The notes: generated by a model from the letters alone, not told the origin. A stretch of 64,000 bases of DNA from Prochlorococcus sp. MIT 0701 (GCF_000760295.1 NZ_JNBA01000029.1:1-64000), one strand, 5' to 3'. Shown: positions 39,801-49,910, counted from the first letter of the stretch. Numbers and translations: made by a program.

Positions 39801-40760
39801 TCAGCCGATTTTGCCCGGCAACACATCCGAGTCAGCTTCAGCCGGTTCCCATAGTCGACGACGCTGACTCACAACAAGCACCGAAAGCAGGACCAAAGCC
39901 ACCCCGAACCATTGCAGAGGCTGAAGCCGTTCTCCTAGCCAAAAGCCACCAGCAGCAAGGGCAAACACCGGTGTCAGGAATGCCAGGGTGCTAAAGCTTG
40001 TGAGCTCCTCCCGATTGACGAGCCAAAAGAACAATCCATAGGCCAGGGCACTGCCAAACAAGCTGGCGTAGGCCATCAATCCCCAATCAAAGCCAGTCCA
40101 ATCAGGCCACAAGGGCCATGTGCGATCAAAACCGTGCCAGAGCAGTAACGGCAAGCTGCCTAACACCATGTGCCAACCAGTGACCGCAACGGGATCACTG
40201 CTCCGGCAGGCATACCGACTCAGCACTGTGCCTAAGGCCATGGCGATCGCTGCTGCGAGCATCCAGACTTCCCCTTGCTCCAACAAACTGGAACCAGACG
40301 CCTGTTCGCCTAGCAACCACCAATGGCGCAACAAATCCGGCGGGGCACCAAGGCAGATAATCCCGACCAGACCGAACATCAAACCCATCCAGCCAACTGG
40401 GTTAATGGACTCTCCAAAGAGGCTGCGTGCCAGCAGAGCTACCAGCAATGGCTGGGAGTCAATCAGAACAGATCCCATCCCTGCTCCGGTGTAGGCCAAG
40501 CCCTTGACCAGGAACATTTGGAAAAGACATGCATCAACAACCGTAAAGACCAGGAACCAAATCCTGTCAGTTGAGGCGATAGCCCAGTGACGTCCCAACG
40601 ACGGCAAGGCCAGCAGGATGACAACTCCTGCTGGGAAAAGGCGCAGACAAGCGACGAGAAGCGGTCCGCCCGAAATCACCAGAGGTGTCATCGCAGCCAT
40701 GGCCGTACCCCAAAGGGCAAAGGGCAGGACCATCAACAGCCAGTGCCGTATTGACAACAT
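39801..40760 (-). CDS. EamA/DMT-family transporter
   Basis: 319 residues, ten membrane helices in two EamA repeats. MLSIRHWLLMVLPFALWGTAMAAM begins the first repeat and DSQPLLVALLARSLFGE closes it. The second repeat has SRYACRSSDPVAVTGWHMVLG and LTPVFALAAGGFWLGERLQ. These carriers export amino acids, nucleosides or drugs. It lies upstream of the ArnT-like gene on the same strand with a 118-base gap. Confidence 0.88.
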   Translation of the reverse strand: MLSIRHWLLMVLPFALWGTAMAAMTPLVISGGPLLVACLRLFPAGVVILLALPSLGRHWAIASTDRIWFLVFTVVDACLFQMFLVKGLAYTGAGMGSVLIDSQPLLVALLARSLFGESINPVGWMGLMFGLVGIICLGAPPDLLRHWWLLGEQASGSSLLEQGEVWMLAAAIAMALGTVLSRYACRSSDPVAVTGWHMVLGSLPLLLWHGFDRTWPLWPDWTGFDWGLMAYASLFGSALAYGLFFWLVNREELTSFSTLAFLTPVFALAAGGFWLGERLQPLQWFGVALVLLSVLVVSQRRRLWEPAEADSDVLPGKIG

Positions 40761-40813
40761 GAAGGCAGCAAGCAGGTTCCTTTTTAAGATCCAATCTTCT
40801 ACGAAGAAATTGA

Positions 40814-41626
40814 ATGGGCTGGCTCTGGCGACGCAAATCTCGCCGAAGGATCGCGCACATCACCATTGAAGGAGCAATCAGCGGTGCAACGCGCGAGCGG
40901 GTGCTGAAAGCGATCAAGGAAGTTGAAGAGAGAGAGTTTCCCGCTCTTTTGCTGCGCATCGACAGCCCAGGAGGAACTGTCGGTGACAGTCAGGAAATCC
41001 ATGCGGCCCTGCTCAGGCTTAGAGAAAAGGGTTGTCATGTCGTGGCGAGCTTCGGCAATGTATCCGCCTCCGGCGGTGTGTATGTCGGGGTAGCGGCAGA
41101 AAAAATTGTTGCCAATCCCGGCACGATCACTGGCTCAATCGGGGTCATCTTGCGGGGCAACAACCTCTCCAAATTGCTGGAGCGTATCGGCATCCGCTTC
41201 GAGACAGTAAAAAGCGGCACCTACAAGGACATTCTCTCGCCTGATCGCGCACTCACAGCAGAGGAGCGTCAGCTACTGCAATCACTGATCGATAGCAGCT
41301 ATGAGCAATTTGTGAACGCGGTAGCAGAAGGCCGCCATCTCAGTGCCGCAGAGGTGCGCAACTTCGCCGATGGCCGCGTATTCAGCGGAGCTCAGGCCCA
41401 TGAGCTCGGACTCGTCGATGAGCTGGGAGATGAGGAACATGCTCGAAAACTTGCGGCCAAGCTGGCGGACCTTGATGAAGCCAACACCCAAACGCTCAAA
41501 CTGGGCCGCCCCAAAAAACGGCTAGCGGGATTTCTACCAGGCAGCAAACTCCTATCCAAGCTTGCCGAACTTCTCAACCTTGAGCTTGGCAACAATGGTC
41601 AGGTGCTCTGGCTCTTTCTGCCATGA
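40814..41626 (+). CDS. sppA: signal peptide peptidase SppA (protease IV-like)
   Basis: 270 residues, the short form. Catalytic Ser is in FGNVSASGGVYVG and the general-base Lys in SGTYKDILSPDR. LLLRIDSPGGTVGDSQEI is a family mark. It breaks down signal peptides and possibly antenna proteins in cyanobacteria. No clear N-terminal membrane helix is present, unlike longer SppA forms. The stop overlaps the aroH start in ATGA. Confidence 0.92.
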   Translation: MGWLWRRKSRRRIAHITIEGAISGATRERVLKAIKEVEEREFPALLLRIDSPGGTVGDSQEIHAALLRLREKGCHVVASFGNVSASGGVYVGVAAEKIVANPGTITGSIGVILRGNNLSKLLERIGIRFETVKSGTYKDILSPDRALTAEERQLLQSLIDSSYEQFVNAVAEGRHLSAAEVRNFADGRVFSGAQAHELGLVDELGDEEHARKLAAKLADLDEANTQTLKLGRPKKRLAGFLPGSKLLSKLAELLNLELGNNGQVLWLFLP

Positions 41627-42009
41627 CCACTGCCATCCCTTATGGAAGCCTCCACTTACACGGGCTCAGAGGTGCCACAACAAGCTCTGCTAACACGACT
41701 AAAGCCATCGAGGCAGCCGTCAGCGAGCTCGTGAAAGCGCTAATGCAACGCAATCGACTCAAGCCTGCTGAAATCGTGTCTATCACGTTCTCTGTAACGG
41801 CAGACCTAAACGCTTGTTTCCCTGCAGCGATCGCGCGCCGTCAAGCAGGATGGGAGTCGATAGCACTGCTGGACTGCCAGCAAATGTATGTCGAGGGGGA
41901 TCTGAAACGCTGCATCCGCATGCTTGCCCATGCCTGGCTGCCCTCAGATCAGCCCCCTCAACATCCCTACCTTGGCGAAACCTCGCTACTGCGTCCAGAT
42001 CGATCCTGA
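41623..42009 (+). CDS. aroH: chorismate mutase, AroH type
   Basis: 128 residues. It rearranges chorismate to prephenate for Phe and Tyr synthesis. The AroH trimer marks are LRGATTSSANT at the start, with the active-site Arg, ITFSVTADLNACFPAAIAR, and MYVEGDLKRCIRM near the end. Length is normal for the family. It is coupled to sppA by a 4-base overlap. Confidence 0.93.
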   Translation: MTTAIPYGSLHLHGLRGATTSSANTTKAIEAAVSELVKALMQRNRLKPAEIVSITFSVTADLNACFPAAIARRQAGWESIALLDCQQMYVEGDLKRCIRMLAHAWLPSDQPPQHPYLGETSLLRPDRS

Positions 42010-42136
42010 ATCACTTGGCGCACCAAAAGCTGCCAACTACTAGGCCGTCCTAGTCGTTGTGATTCATAGAGGAGAGCAAAGGAGAATCCATGTACTTTTT
42101 AGTGCTGGTGGTTAGCAACACACCCGCTTTGATCTC

Positions 42137-42727
42137 ATGATTAAGCAGCTTTTCAGGTTTTGTATTCCAGGCACCCTTGCGATAGGAGGCCTCACTGCCG
42201 GTTTGATCGGTTCCAGTGTGATGGTTGAAAGCATCACACCGCCAAAGGCTCGAGCCCAGGCAACACCAGCGCTACTTGAATTTCGCTGGGAGAACTCTAA
42301 AGACTATAAAAAGCTCTATTACTGGCAAAGCTCAACCATCAGGCGTGACCGAGCAACCTATTACCTGATGCTGAAACCCAAGGACCGCAAAACTGCGATC
42401 CTCAAGCTAAGCATCACTGTTCCTGATTATTTCGATGCAAAGATCAAACCGAACAAGCTGAACCTTTGCCTTGTCCATCTAGGGGGGATGCTCTCACGCA
42501 CCCGCTGCAAAGAAGAGGTTCCTGCGATTTTCGAAGTCTCTGAAGACCAAACAAGCATTGAAGTCTTCCCGGAAACCCCCATCCCTACAGAAGGCACCTA
42601 TGCGGTGGTCATGAAAATCTTTAACCCCGACCAACGTGGGATGTTCCAGTTCAATGCCCTTGCCCAGGCTCCTGGAGATGTGCCAATGGGCGGCTACCTT
42701 GGCAGCTGGCTAATTGACATCAACTGA
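42137..42727 (+). CDS. exported DUF2808 protein
   Basis: 196 residues. An N-terminal membrane or signal segment (GTLAIGGLTAGLIGSSVM) precedes a beta-rich domain. Family stretches include YYLMLKPKDRKTAILKLSITVPDYF and the late KIFNPDQRGMFQFNALAQAPGDVPMGGYLGSWLI, typical of cyanobacterial DUF2808. Location is probably periplasmic or lumenal. Function unknown. It lies just before rpmH. Confidence 0.85.
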   Translation: MIKQLFRFCIPGTLAIGGLTAGLIGSSVMVESITPPKARAQATPALLEFRWENSKDYKKLYYWQSSTIRRDRATYYLMLKPKDRKTAILKLSITVPDYFDAKIKPNKLNLCLVHLGGMLSRTRCKEEVPAIFEVSEDQTSIEVFPETPIPTEGTYAVVMKIFNPDQRGMFQFNALAQAPGDVPMGGYLGSWLIDIN

Positions 42728-42775
42728 ACTGATAAGTTGGTCGACTGACAAAAGGCTGTACGCAGTTCTCCTTCA

Positions 42776-42913
42776 ATGACAAAAAGAACCTTTGGTGGAA
42801 CCAGCCGCAAGCGAAAGCGCGTCTCCGGATTTCGTGTCCGCATGAGAACTCACACTGGTCGAAGAGTGATCCGCAGCCGCCGAAAACGTGGCCGCACTCG
42901 TCTCGCTGTCTAA
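42776..42913 (+). CDS. rpmH: 50S ribosomal protein L34
   Basis: 45 residues, very basic. [30 protein letters not shown] and [11 protein letters not shown] match L34 over its whole length. ATG 42776 gives the family start. It is followed by rnpA after 60 bases, the near-universal bacterial order rpmH-rnpA. Confidence 0.96.
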   Translation: MTKRTFGGTSRKRKRVSGFRVRMRTHTGRRVIRSRRKRGRTRLAV

Positions 42914-42973
42914 TCCATAGAACTGCGGGGCAATCACTCAAATCACGCCACTTCCTCAGGAAACCAACCTCCA

Positions 42974-43360
42974 ATGGTGCTGCCAGCATCAATGCGATTA
43001 AGGGGAAGTCGATGTTTTGAACGCCTTCAGAAGTGGGGCTATCGCTTTTATGGAACTTCAATGGTGCTCCGTGTCATAGAAGCAGATCCCCAACTGCTCA
43101 AAGCACCCCATCGACACCACAACTCCACGGCATGCCGTTGTGCCGTTGTGATCAGCAGCAAGGTGAGCAAACGGGCCGTCATTCGCAACCGTCTGCGTCG
43201 ACTTCTGCACGATCATCTAAGAAGCAGGCTTGAGGTTGCACCCGAGCATGCCAATCATTGGGTGCTGATCAGCCTCAAGCCAGTCGCCTCCGCAATAGAA
43301 TCGTCACCATTGCTAGAAGAATGCGACAGATTGCTCCATCAAGCAGGTTTGTTGTCATGA
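42974..43360 (+). CDS. rnpA: ribonuclease P protein component
   Basis: 128 residues. It assists the RNase P RNA in removing 5' leaders from tRNA precursors. The RNR motif is SKRAVIRNRLRRLLHDHLR, and MRLRGSRCFERLQKWGYRF is the N-terminal domain. Its stop overlaps the start of the PH-domain gene in ATGA. Confidence 0.94.
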   Translation: MVLPASMRLRGSRCFERLQKWGYRFYGTSMVLRVIEADPQLLKAPHRHHNSTACRCAVVISSKVSKRAVIRNRLRRLLHDHLRSRLEVAPEHANHWVLISLKPVASAIESSPLLEECDRLLHQAGLLS

Positions 43361-43764
43361 TCACAACCTCAGAAGAGGTCTTCTATGAGGGAGGCCCCGC
43401 TCAAAGCGATCTCATCATCAACCTATTGATGGGGCTCACACTGATTGGCCTTCCGTTCACTATTGGAGCGGTGATTCGAGCGTTGTGGTTGCGCTTTCGC
43501 ATTACCAATCGGCGAGTTTCGGTGACGGGGGGATGGCTGGGACGCGATAAGACACAAGTCGTGTATAGCCAAATCAAAGAGGTGCGCTCAGTGCCCCGCG
43601 GCCTGGGCTCCTGGGGCGACATGGTACTGGTACTCAACGATGGTTCAAGACTTGAGATGCGCTCTTTACCTAGCTTCAGAGAAACCGAGAAATACATCAA
43701 TGCGCGGATTAGTGCCCGCAGGGCCAAAGGTTCTCCCCAGGATCTAAAAGGCTTTGCGGCTTAA
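43357..43764 (+). CDS. PH-domain membrane protein
   Basis: 135 residues from the ATG overlapping rnpA. EVFYEGGPAQSDLI leads to a hydrophobic hairpin (LLMGLTLIGLPFTIGAVIRALWL), then a bacterial PH domain with FRITNRRVSVTGGWLGRDKTQVVYSQIKEV and RETEKYINARI. The position between rnpA and yidC is conserved in cyanobacteria and suggests a membrane-related role. A longer frame upstream lies inside rnpA and is not likely. Confidence 0.82.
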   Translation: MITTSEEVFYEGGPAQSDLIINLLMGLTLIGLPFTIGAVIRALWLRFRITNRRVSVTGGWLGRDKTQVVYSQIKEVRSVPRGLGSWGDMVLVLNDGSRLEMRSLPSFRETEKYINARISARRAKGSPQDLKGFAA

Positions 43765-43845
43765 ATAGCCCCCAGCGTGTAATCCAGCCATATAGGTGCT
43801 GATGCACACTGGCATCACTGTTCCATCCACCCTCAGCAATCGATC

Positions 43846-44979
43846 GTGATCGGGTACATCTCCGACAACATTCTGCTCCCGATCCTGGATTTCTTCTACG
43901 GATTAGTGCCGAGCTATGGCCTCGCCATCGTCGCCCTCACAGTGGTCATCCGATTGGCACTGTTCCCCTTAAGTGCTGGATCCATTCGTAGCGCTCGTCG
44001 CATGCGGATCGCCCAGCCGGCCATGAAGAAGCGCCAGGATGAAATCAAGAGCCGTTATGCCAAAGACCCTCAGAAGCAACAGGAGGAGCTTGGGAAAGTC
44101 ATGAAGGAGTTCGGCAACCCCCTCTCAGGGTGCCTGCCCCTATTGGTACAGATGCCAATTCTCTTCGCCCTGTTTGCAACCCTTAGAGGATCACCTTTTG
44201 CTGATGTGCCTTACTTGGTGAACCTCAAGGTGCTGCCTAGCGACCAAATTGCAGCCATTGAGCCCAAGCCATTTACCAGTAGCAAGCATTCCATTTTTAT
44301 CAGTGAAACCAAACACTTCCCAGTCCTTGCGTCTCTGCCAAGCGGCACAAAATTAGGAGTAGGAGACAAGGCCCAAATCAAGCTGCAAACGCTCACTGGC
44401 GAAAGCTTCACAAGCAGACTTTCTGGCGTAGAAGGTGGAACCAAGTTCACGCCAACCTGGAGCGTTACCAAGGGGGATGATCTTGTCAAGGTGTCTGCCG
44501 ATGGCACGATCCAGGCTTTGTCTGAAGGCGATGCCACCGTTCAAGGCAAAATTCCTGGCCTTGCTGCCCAAAGTGGCTTTCTATTCATTAAGGCCCTTGG
44601 TCAAGTTGGTTTCTACGTCGATGGGGAAATCAACTGGGATATCGCAATCCTGGTCGGTGGTTTCGGCTTGACGCTTTTGGTCTCGCAAATACTTTCCGGC
44701 AGGGGGCTACCTGCGAACCCACAACAATCAACAGCCAACAAGATCACTCCAGTGATGATCACTGGCATGTTTTTGTTCTTTCCACTACCAGCAGGTGTAT
44801 TGCTGTACATGGTGATCGCAAACATCTTTCAAGCAGGTCAGACTTTTCTGCTTAGTCGTGAAGCCCTACCTGAGAACCTGCAAAAAATCCTCAATGAACA
44901 GCAGTCCAAACCTGCGTTGGCAACAGCAGCCATAGGTGAATCAGATCGCCTTCCCTTTGAACCTAAAAAACGTAAATGA
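43846..44979 (+). CDS. yidC: YidC/Oxa1 membrane protein insertase with Ig-like insertion
   Basis: 377 residues from GTG 43846. It inserts and folds membrane proteins. The core is seen in [29 protein letters not shown] with the groove Arg, [36 protein letters not shown] split over helices, and [20 protein letters not shown] near the end. Between helices two and three a segment of about 110 residues (around 150-255) resembles a bacterial Ig-like BIG2 domain: [18 protein letters not shown], then [20 protein letters not shown] and [13 protein letters not shown]. That loop faces the lumen or periplasm. Its stop overlaps the next gene by four bases. Confidence 0.93.
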   Translation: MIGYISDNILLPILDFFYGLVPSYGLAIVALTVVIRLALFPLSAGSIRSARRMRIAQPAMKKRQDEIKSRYAKDPQKQQEELGKVMKEFGNPLSGCLPLLVQMPILFALFATLRGSPFADVPYLVNLKVLPSDQIAAIEPKPFTSSKHSIFISETKHFPVLASLPSGTKLGVGDKAQIKLQTLTGESFTSRLSGVEGGTKFTPTWSVTKGDDLVKVSADGTIQALSEGDATVQGKIPGLAAQSGFLFIKALGQVGFYVDGEINWDIAILVGGFGLTLLVSQILSGRGLPANPQQSTANKITPVMITGMFLFFPLPAGVLLYMVIANIFQAGQTFLLSREALPENLQKILNEQQSKPALATAAIGESDRLPFEPKKRK

Positions 44980-45506
44980 TCCCAGGGCTCCAACCCATTT
45001 CATTGCAAGACCTAAAAGCCTTAGCTGCTCCTCGGCACTGGTCTATCGAGGGACATCTTGACGAGATGTCCTCTCTTACCCCATTGAGAGGCAACATCAG
45101 CGCCGAGCATCAAGGCAGCATTCTTGAAGTGAAAGGGAAATTCCAAACCATCGTCACCCTCTGCTGTGATCGATGCCTAAGCGAATTCAATCAAAACCTC
45201 GCCTGTAATACCGAAGAACTGATCTGGCTAAAGGGGACTGGTCCAAACCCAAACGAACTGAATGGCTCGAGCCATTCAGATGATGTGGATGCACTGATGG
45301 AGTGCCTTGACCCTCTTGGCAGCTTTGACCCAGAACGTTGGGTTTTCGAACAACTGAGTCTGCAAATGCCTTTAGTCAAGCGTTGTGGGGCCGATTGTCC
45401 CGGTCCAGCTCAGCTGCAGCCCTCAACTAAAACCACTGCCGTTAAACCTGAGGGAACTGATCTCGATCCACGCTGGGCAGCATTACAAAAACTCAACTCG
45501 CTATGA
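44976..45506 (+). CDS. DUF177 (YceD-like) protein
   Basis: 176 residues. The DUF177 core has [22 protein letters not shown] with a Cys pair and a later LPLVKRC-like CGADCPG that may bind metal. The DUF177 family in other bacteria is linked to 23S rRNA accumulation and lipid genes. In this cluster it is translationally coupled to yidC and the ycf46-type gene by 4-base overlaps. Confidence 0.85.
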   Translation: MIPGLQPISLQDLKALAAPRHWSIEGHLDEMSSLTPLRGNISAEHQGSILEVKGKFQTIVTLCCDRCLSEFNQNLACNTEELIWLKGTGPNPNELNGSSHSDDVDALMECLDPLGSFDPERWVFEQLSLQMPLVKRCGADCPGPAQLQPSTKTTAVKPEGTDLDPRWAALQKLNSL

Positions 45507-46993
45507 CGAGCTGGGATAACCACCTGGATCTGCTGATCAGAGCCAGAACACCTCTCCTTTGGATTCGCAGCAGCGAAGAGGAGCGTGTTGAAGTGCTGCT
45601 TGAGCAAGCCGCAAAACGACTACAGCCCCGTCGCCTTGCCAGCTGGGATTTTATTGGCGGCCTTAAAGGCGTGCTTAACGAAGAAGGGCTGGGGGCACGT
45701 CAACCGATGGCCGTCCTGCAATGGCTGCAACAACTTGAAGCCAGTAGTCCAACCCTATTGCTAGTCAAAGATTTCTATCACTTCTGCGAAGACGCTGGTA
45801 TCGCTCGCATGTTGCGCAACTTATCGGTTCACTTGCGCCATCAACCCCACACTGTGGTTCTCTGCTCAGGGCCATGGACTCCGCCCAGCGATCTTGATGA
45901 TTCCCTGACCATTCTCGATCTACCGCTGCCGCAGGAACCAGAACTGCGAACACTGCTGGAGAACATTGCCCAAGCAAGCGGCTCCCCCCTTTCAGCAGAC
46001 GTTTTAGAAGAGCTCACCCACGCTTGCAGCGGCCTCAGCGAAATGAGGGTGCGTCAGGTAGCAGCCCGTGCCCTAGCCCAGCGGGGCAAACTAGGTTGGG
46101 CAGATCTGGCCGAAGTCCTTGAGGAAAAACGTCAGACCGTTGCCCGCAGTGAGGTTCTTGAGTATTGCGTTACAGAAGCCTCGCTTGCCGACATAGGAGG
46201 ACTGGATAGTCTTAAGGGTTGGCTGGAGCAACGCCATCAGGCATTCTCCGACGAAGCTCGTCACTTTGGCTTGCCACTGCCCCGCGGTGTTCTACTGATC
46301 GGCCCCCAAGGCACAGGCAAATCGCTCACCGCCAAGGCCATCGCCCACAACTGGTCGATGCCACTGCTTCGCCTCGATGTAGGCCGCCTATTTGCCGGGC
46401 TAGTGGGTGCTAGCGAGGCACGTACCAGAGAGACGATCCAGCGGGCAGAAGCCATGTCTCCATGCGTTCTCTGGATCGATGAGATCGACAAAGGTTTTGG
46501 TGGCGATGCCCGAAGTGATGGCGGCACCAGTCAACGTGTCCTTGCCAACGTGCTCACCTGGATGGCGGAGAAAACCTCCGCGGTGTTTGTAGTCGCTACG
46601 GCTAATGGCGTAGAACGCCTACCTGGAGAGCTCCTCCGAAAAGGTCGTTTCGACGAAATCTTTTTGCTTGACCTGCCATTCAGCGAGGAACGCCGCAACA
46701 TCCTTGAGCTACATATTCAGCGACGAAGACCGAACTTAAACCTGCCCCTGGCTGCGGTAATCGATCGCAGCGAAGGCTTCTCAGGTGCCGAACTCGAACA
46801 GACTGTGATTGAGGCCATGCACTTGGCCTTCGCCGAACGCCGAGAACTTGGAGAGACCGACCTGATTCTTGCTGCCAGCCAACTGGTGCCGCTCTCCCGC
46901 ACAGCCCGAGAACAACTCAACGCCCTCAAGGAATGGGCCGCTAGCGGAAGAGCCCGAGCAGCATCTTCTGTTGCTTCCAATCTTGCAGGCTGA
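45503..46993 (+). CDS. ycf46: Ycf46-type AAA+ ATPase
   Basis: 496 residues. The N-terminal 200 residues form a degenerate ATPase-like domain (RTPLLWIRSSEEERVEVLL). The AAA+ domain has Walker A GPQGTGKS, Walker B CVLWIDEIDKGF, an arginine region in RKGRFDEIF and second-region GFSGAELEQ. Cyanobacterial and algal plastid Ycf46 is linked to inorganic carbon and photosynthesis regulation. Here it is coupled to yidC and DUF177. Confidence 0.9.
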   Translation: MTSWDNHLDLLIRARTPLLWIRSSEEERVEVLLEQAAKRLQPRRLASWDFIGGLKGVLNEEGLGARQPMAVLQWLQQLEASSPTLLLVKDFYHFCEDAGIARMLRNLSVHLRHQPHTVVLCSGPWTPPSDLDDSLTILDLPLPQEPELRTLLENIAQASGSPLSADVLEELTHACSGLSEMRVRQVAARALAQRGKLGWADLAEVLEEKRQTVARSEVLEYCVTEASLADIGGLDSLKGWLEQRHQAFSDEARHFGLPLPRGVLLIGPQGTGKSLTAKAIAHNWSMPLLRLDVGRLFAGLVGASEARTRETIQRAEAMSPCVLWIDEIDKGFGGDARSDGGTSQRVLANVLTWMAEKTSAVFVVATANGVERLPGELLRKGRFDEIFLLDLPFSEERRNILELHIQRRRPNLNLPLAAVIDRSEGFSGAELEQTVIEAMHLAFAERRELGETDLILAASQLVPLSRTAREQLNALKEWAASGRARAASSVASNLAG

Positions 46994-47067
46994 ATAGGCG
47001 TAACCAAACAGGATTCAATTGCTGGGCCAACAACACTTAGGCTGCCCGCGCTGACATCAAAACCCTC

Positions 47068-48345
47068 GTGCTTGACCAGCGACTGGTGCGGGACAACCCC
47101 GACCTGATTGTTAACGAACTGGGCCGAAGGGGCATGACGTTAGACCTAACGGGCCTACAACTGATCGCCCAGCAACAAAGAAATCTCGAGGAACAGCGCA
47201 GCAGCCTCCAGGCAGAAGGGAATCGCATCGGCAAGGAAGTCGGTCAACGTATCCAGAAGGGAAGCGACCCAAAAGCCAGCGTCGTGGCAGAACTAAGACA
47301 GCAAGGCAACCTCATCAAGCAAAAGGTGGCCGTTTTAGAAGACGAAGAGAAACAACTATCAGCCCGATTGCGAGAGCAACTGCTGAGCTTGCCAAACCTG
47401 CCCTCCCCTGATTGTCCGGAAGGACGCGACGAGAACGACAACCAGGAAAGACACTGTTGGGGCAATCCACGTGAAGGGGAAGGCCTTCTGGAGCACTGGT
47501 CAATTGCCGAGCGGCTCAACCTTTTCGAAACAGAACGCTCTGTACGGATTGCCCAAAGTCGCTTCGTCACCCTGATGGGTCAGGGTGCGCGACTGGAACG
47601 AGCACTCATCAACTTCATGCTCGACCTCCACACCGCAAAGGGATATCGAGAAGTCATGCCTCCGGTACTGGTGAATACCGCCAGCCTTACGGGCTCTGGC
47701 CAGCTGCCAAAATTCGCCGAAGAAAGCTTCCGCTGCGCTGAAGACGACCTCTGGCTAACACCAACTGCAGAGGTGCCGGTGACATCTCTACACCGCGATG
47801 AAATCATCCCCGCTGACCAACTGCCACTGCGATACGCCGCTTACAGTCCATGCTTTCGCCGCGAAGCTGGAAGCTATGGACGAGACACCCGGGGCCTGAT
47901 CCGGCTGCATCAATTCAACAAGGTGGAGCTCTATTGGTTCGTCCATCCAGACCATTCGCAGGCTGCCCACGCTCAGATCACAGCCGATGCCGAAGCCGTG
48001 CTGCAGGCCTTGGAATTGCCCTACCGCGTCATTGAACTTTGCACAGGTGATCTAGGGTTTTCTTCCTCACGCACCTACGACCTCGAAGTCTGGCTACCAG
48101 GAGCAGGCGCCTTCCGGGAAATTTCAAGTTGCAGTATCTGTGGAGACTTCCAAGCACGGCGATCTGCTATTCGCACCAAAGACGGAAAAGGTACCCGACT
48201 TATCCACACACTCAATGGCAGTGGCCTGGCGGTAGGACGCACCATGGCGGCCCTTCTAGAAACAGGCCAGCAATCTGATGGGAGTGTCCTACTCCCCAAG
48301 GCACTTGTGCCTTATTTCGGCAAAGATCGACTAGAGCCAGAATGA
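47068..48345 (+). CDS. serS: seryl-tRNA synthetase
   Basis: 425 residues from GTG 47068 (VLDQRLVRDNPDLI). It charges tRNA-Ser. An N-terminal coiled-coil arm (about 27-100) is followed by a class II catalytic core: motif 1 PVLVNTASLTGSGQLPKF, motif 2 YSPCFRREAGSYGRDTRGLIR split, and motif 3 NGSGLAVGRTMAALLE. Length is normal. Confidence 0.96.
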   Translation: MLDQRLVRDNPDLIVNELGRRGMTLDLTGLQLIAQQQRNLEEQRSSLQAEGNRIGKEVGQRIQKGSDPKASVVAELRQQGNLIKQKVAVLEDEEKQLSARLREQLLSLPNLPSPDCPEGRDENDNQERHCWGNPREGEGLLEHWSIAERLNLFETERSVRIAQSRFVTLMGQGARLERALINFMLDLHTAKGYREVMPPVLVNTASLTGSGQLPKFAEESFRCAEDDLWLTPTAEVPVTSLHRDEIIPADQLPLRYAAYSPCFRREAGSYGRDTRGLIRLHQFNKVELYWFVHPDHSQAAHAQITADAEAVLQALELPYRVIELCTGDLGFSSSRTYDLEVWLPGAGAFREISSCSICGDFQARRSAIRTKDGKGTRLIHTLNGSGLAVGRTMAALLETGQQSDGSVLLPKALVPYFGKDRLEPE

Positions 48346-48364
48346 ACCCATTACTAGAAGCTGA

Positions 48365-49447
48365 ATGAACGTTCTTGCGGCGCTGACGGTTCTAGCCCTG
48401 CTGATCATCATTCATGAAGCTGGGCACTTTCTAGCTGCCACTGCTCAGGGAATCCGTGTGAATGGATTTTCGATCGGGTTTGGACCGGCGCTGATCAAAC
48501 GGCAACGAAAAGGCGTCACCTATGCGCTGCGAGTTCTGCCTTTAGGGGGCTTCGTTTCATTTCCAGATGACGACGAAAACAGCGAAATCCCCCCTGATGA
48601 TCCCGACCTACTACGCAACCGGCCGATCAGACAACGAGCCTTGGTGATCTGTGCAGGGGTCATGGCCAATCTGCTGCTGGCATGGCTGGTGCTGATGGGC
48701 CAAGCGGTCATGATCGGGCTCCCAAGCCAACCGGATCCAGGCGTAATCGTTGTAGCCGTTCAACCTGGAGAAGCCGCGGCTGCATCAGGGCTAGCCGCTG
48801 GCGATCGAATCCTCAGCGTGGATGGCAACGAGCTAGGGCGAGGTCAAGAAGCGATCCAGGCCCTGGTGAGTCAAATCAAAGACTCACCAGGGAGCAAACT
48901 TCACCTGGACAGAGTCCGTTCGGGTCAACGCAGCAAGATTGTGCTCACCCCAGCGGAGCAACAAGGCAATGGCAGGGTGGGCGCCCAATTGCAGGCCAAC
49001 GTCACAGGCAAAACCCGCCGGCCCCACGGCCCCGGAGAGGTTCTGAACCATGTTGACAGCCAATTCATTTCCCTACTCAGTCGAACCGTTAAGGGCTATT
49101 CAGGACTCATCACCGATTTCGGAACGACAGCCCAACAAGTCAGTGGCCCTGTAAAGATTGTCGAGATGGGTGCCCAGCTGTCCAGTCAGGGTAGTTCTGG
49201 CCTAGTGCTCTTCGCGGCATTGCTTTCGATCAATCTCGCCGTACTCAATGCCATTCCGCTCCCCCTGCTTGATGGCGGCCAACTGTTGCTACTGCTATTA
49301 GAAGGCGTGCGTGGGCGGCCAATTCCAGAGCGCATCCAGATGGCTTTCATGCAATCAGGCTTTTTTTTATTGGTAGGTCTCAGTGTGGTGTTGATCGTTC
49401 GCGACACCACTCAACTATCGGTGGTGCAACAGCTGATCGGTCACTGA
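48365..49447 (+). CDS. rseP: site-2 membrane metalloprotease RseP
   Basis: 360 residues, four or so membrane helices with a central PDZ domain. The zinc motif is IIIHEAGHFLAA in helix one and NAIPLPLLDGGQ is the second metal motif. LPLGGFVSFPDDDE and GVMANLLLAWLV are family marks. The PDZ region is about residues 115-200 (VQPGEAAAASGLAAGDRILSVDG split). It cuts membrane anchors in signalling. It follows serS by 19 bases. Confidence 0.94.
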   Translation: MNVLAALTVLALLIIIHEAGHFLAATAQGIRVNGFSIGFGPALIKRQRKGVTYALRVLPLGGFVSFPDDDENSEIPPDDPDLLRNRPIRQRALVICAGVMANLLLAWLVLMGQAVMIGLPSQPDPGVIVVAVQPGEAAAASGLAAGDRILSVDGNELGRGQEAIQALVSQIKDSPGSKLHLDRVRSGQRSKIVLTPAEQQGNGRVGAQLQANVTGKTRRPHGPGEVLNHVDSQFISLLSRTVKGYSGLITDFGTTAQQVSGPVKIVEMGAQLSSQGSSGLVLFAALLSINLAVLNAIPLPLLDGGQLLLLLLEGVRGRPIPERIQMAFMQSGFFLLVGLSVVLIVRDTTQLSVVQQLIGH

Positions 49448-49555
49448 TCTGCCCTATATGCAGAAGCCTGAACAGCTGAAACCTGGGCAAGCAAAACAAT
49501 GGCAGCAGTTGGAAGGTAAAGTGCGTTATCGACCCTCGCGCTTCAAAACTGCCGC

Positions 49556-49858
49556 ATGGCTAAAAAGTCAATGATCGCCCGTGATGTAAAGCGCAAGAAG
49601 ATTGTTGAGCGCTACGCAGCCAAGAGAGCGGCTCTAATGGCAGCATTCAATGCAGCCAAGGATCCAATGCAACGTCTTGAGATCCACCGCAAGATTCAAG
49701 CTCTCCCGCGCAACAGTGCTCCAAACCGCATCCGCAATCGTTGCTGGGCCACAGGAAAGCCACGCGGCTTCTATCGCGACTTCGGGCTATGCCGCAACCA
49801 GCTGAGAGAACGGGCACACAAGGGAGAACTTCCTGGTGTCGTCAAGTCCAGCTGGTAA
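49556..49858 (+). CDS. rpsN: 30S ribosomal protein S14
   Basis: 100 residues, the long form without zinc cysteines. [18 protein letters not shown] at the start, [21 protein letters not shown] in the middle and [21 protein letters not shown] at the end match cyanobacterial S14. Start ATG 49556. A strong terminator follows after 52 bases. Confidence 0.96.
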   Translation: MAKKSMIARDVKRKKIVERYAAKRAALMAAFNAAKDPMQRLEIHRKIQALPRNSAPNRIRNRCWATGKPRGFYRDFGLCRNQLRERAHKGELPGVVKSSW

Positions 49859-49910
49859 CTCTCAAACCATTTCTGCATCTAATAGGAGTGGAGAGCTCTT
49901 AGTAATTCGC

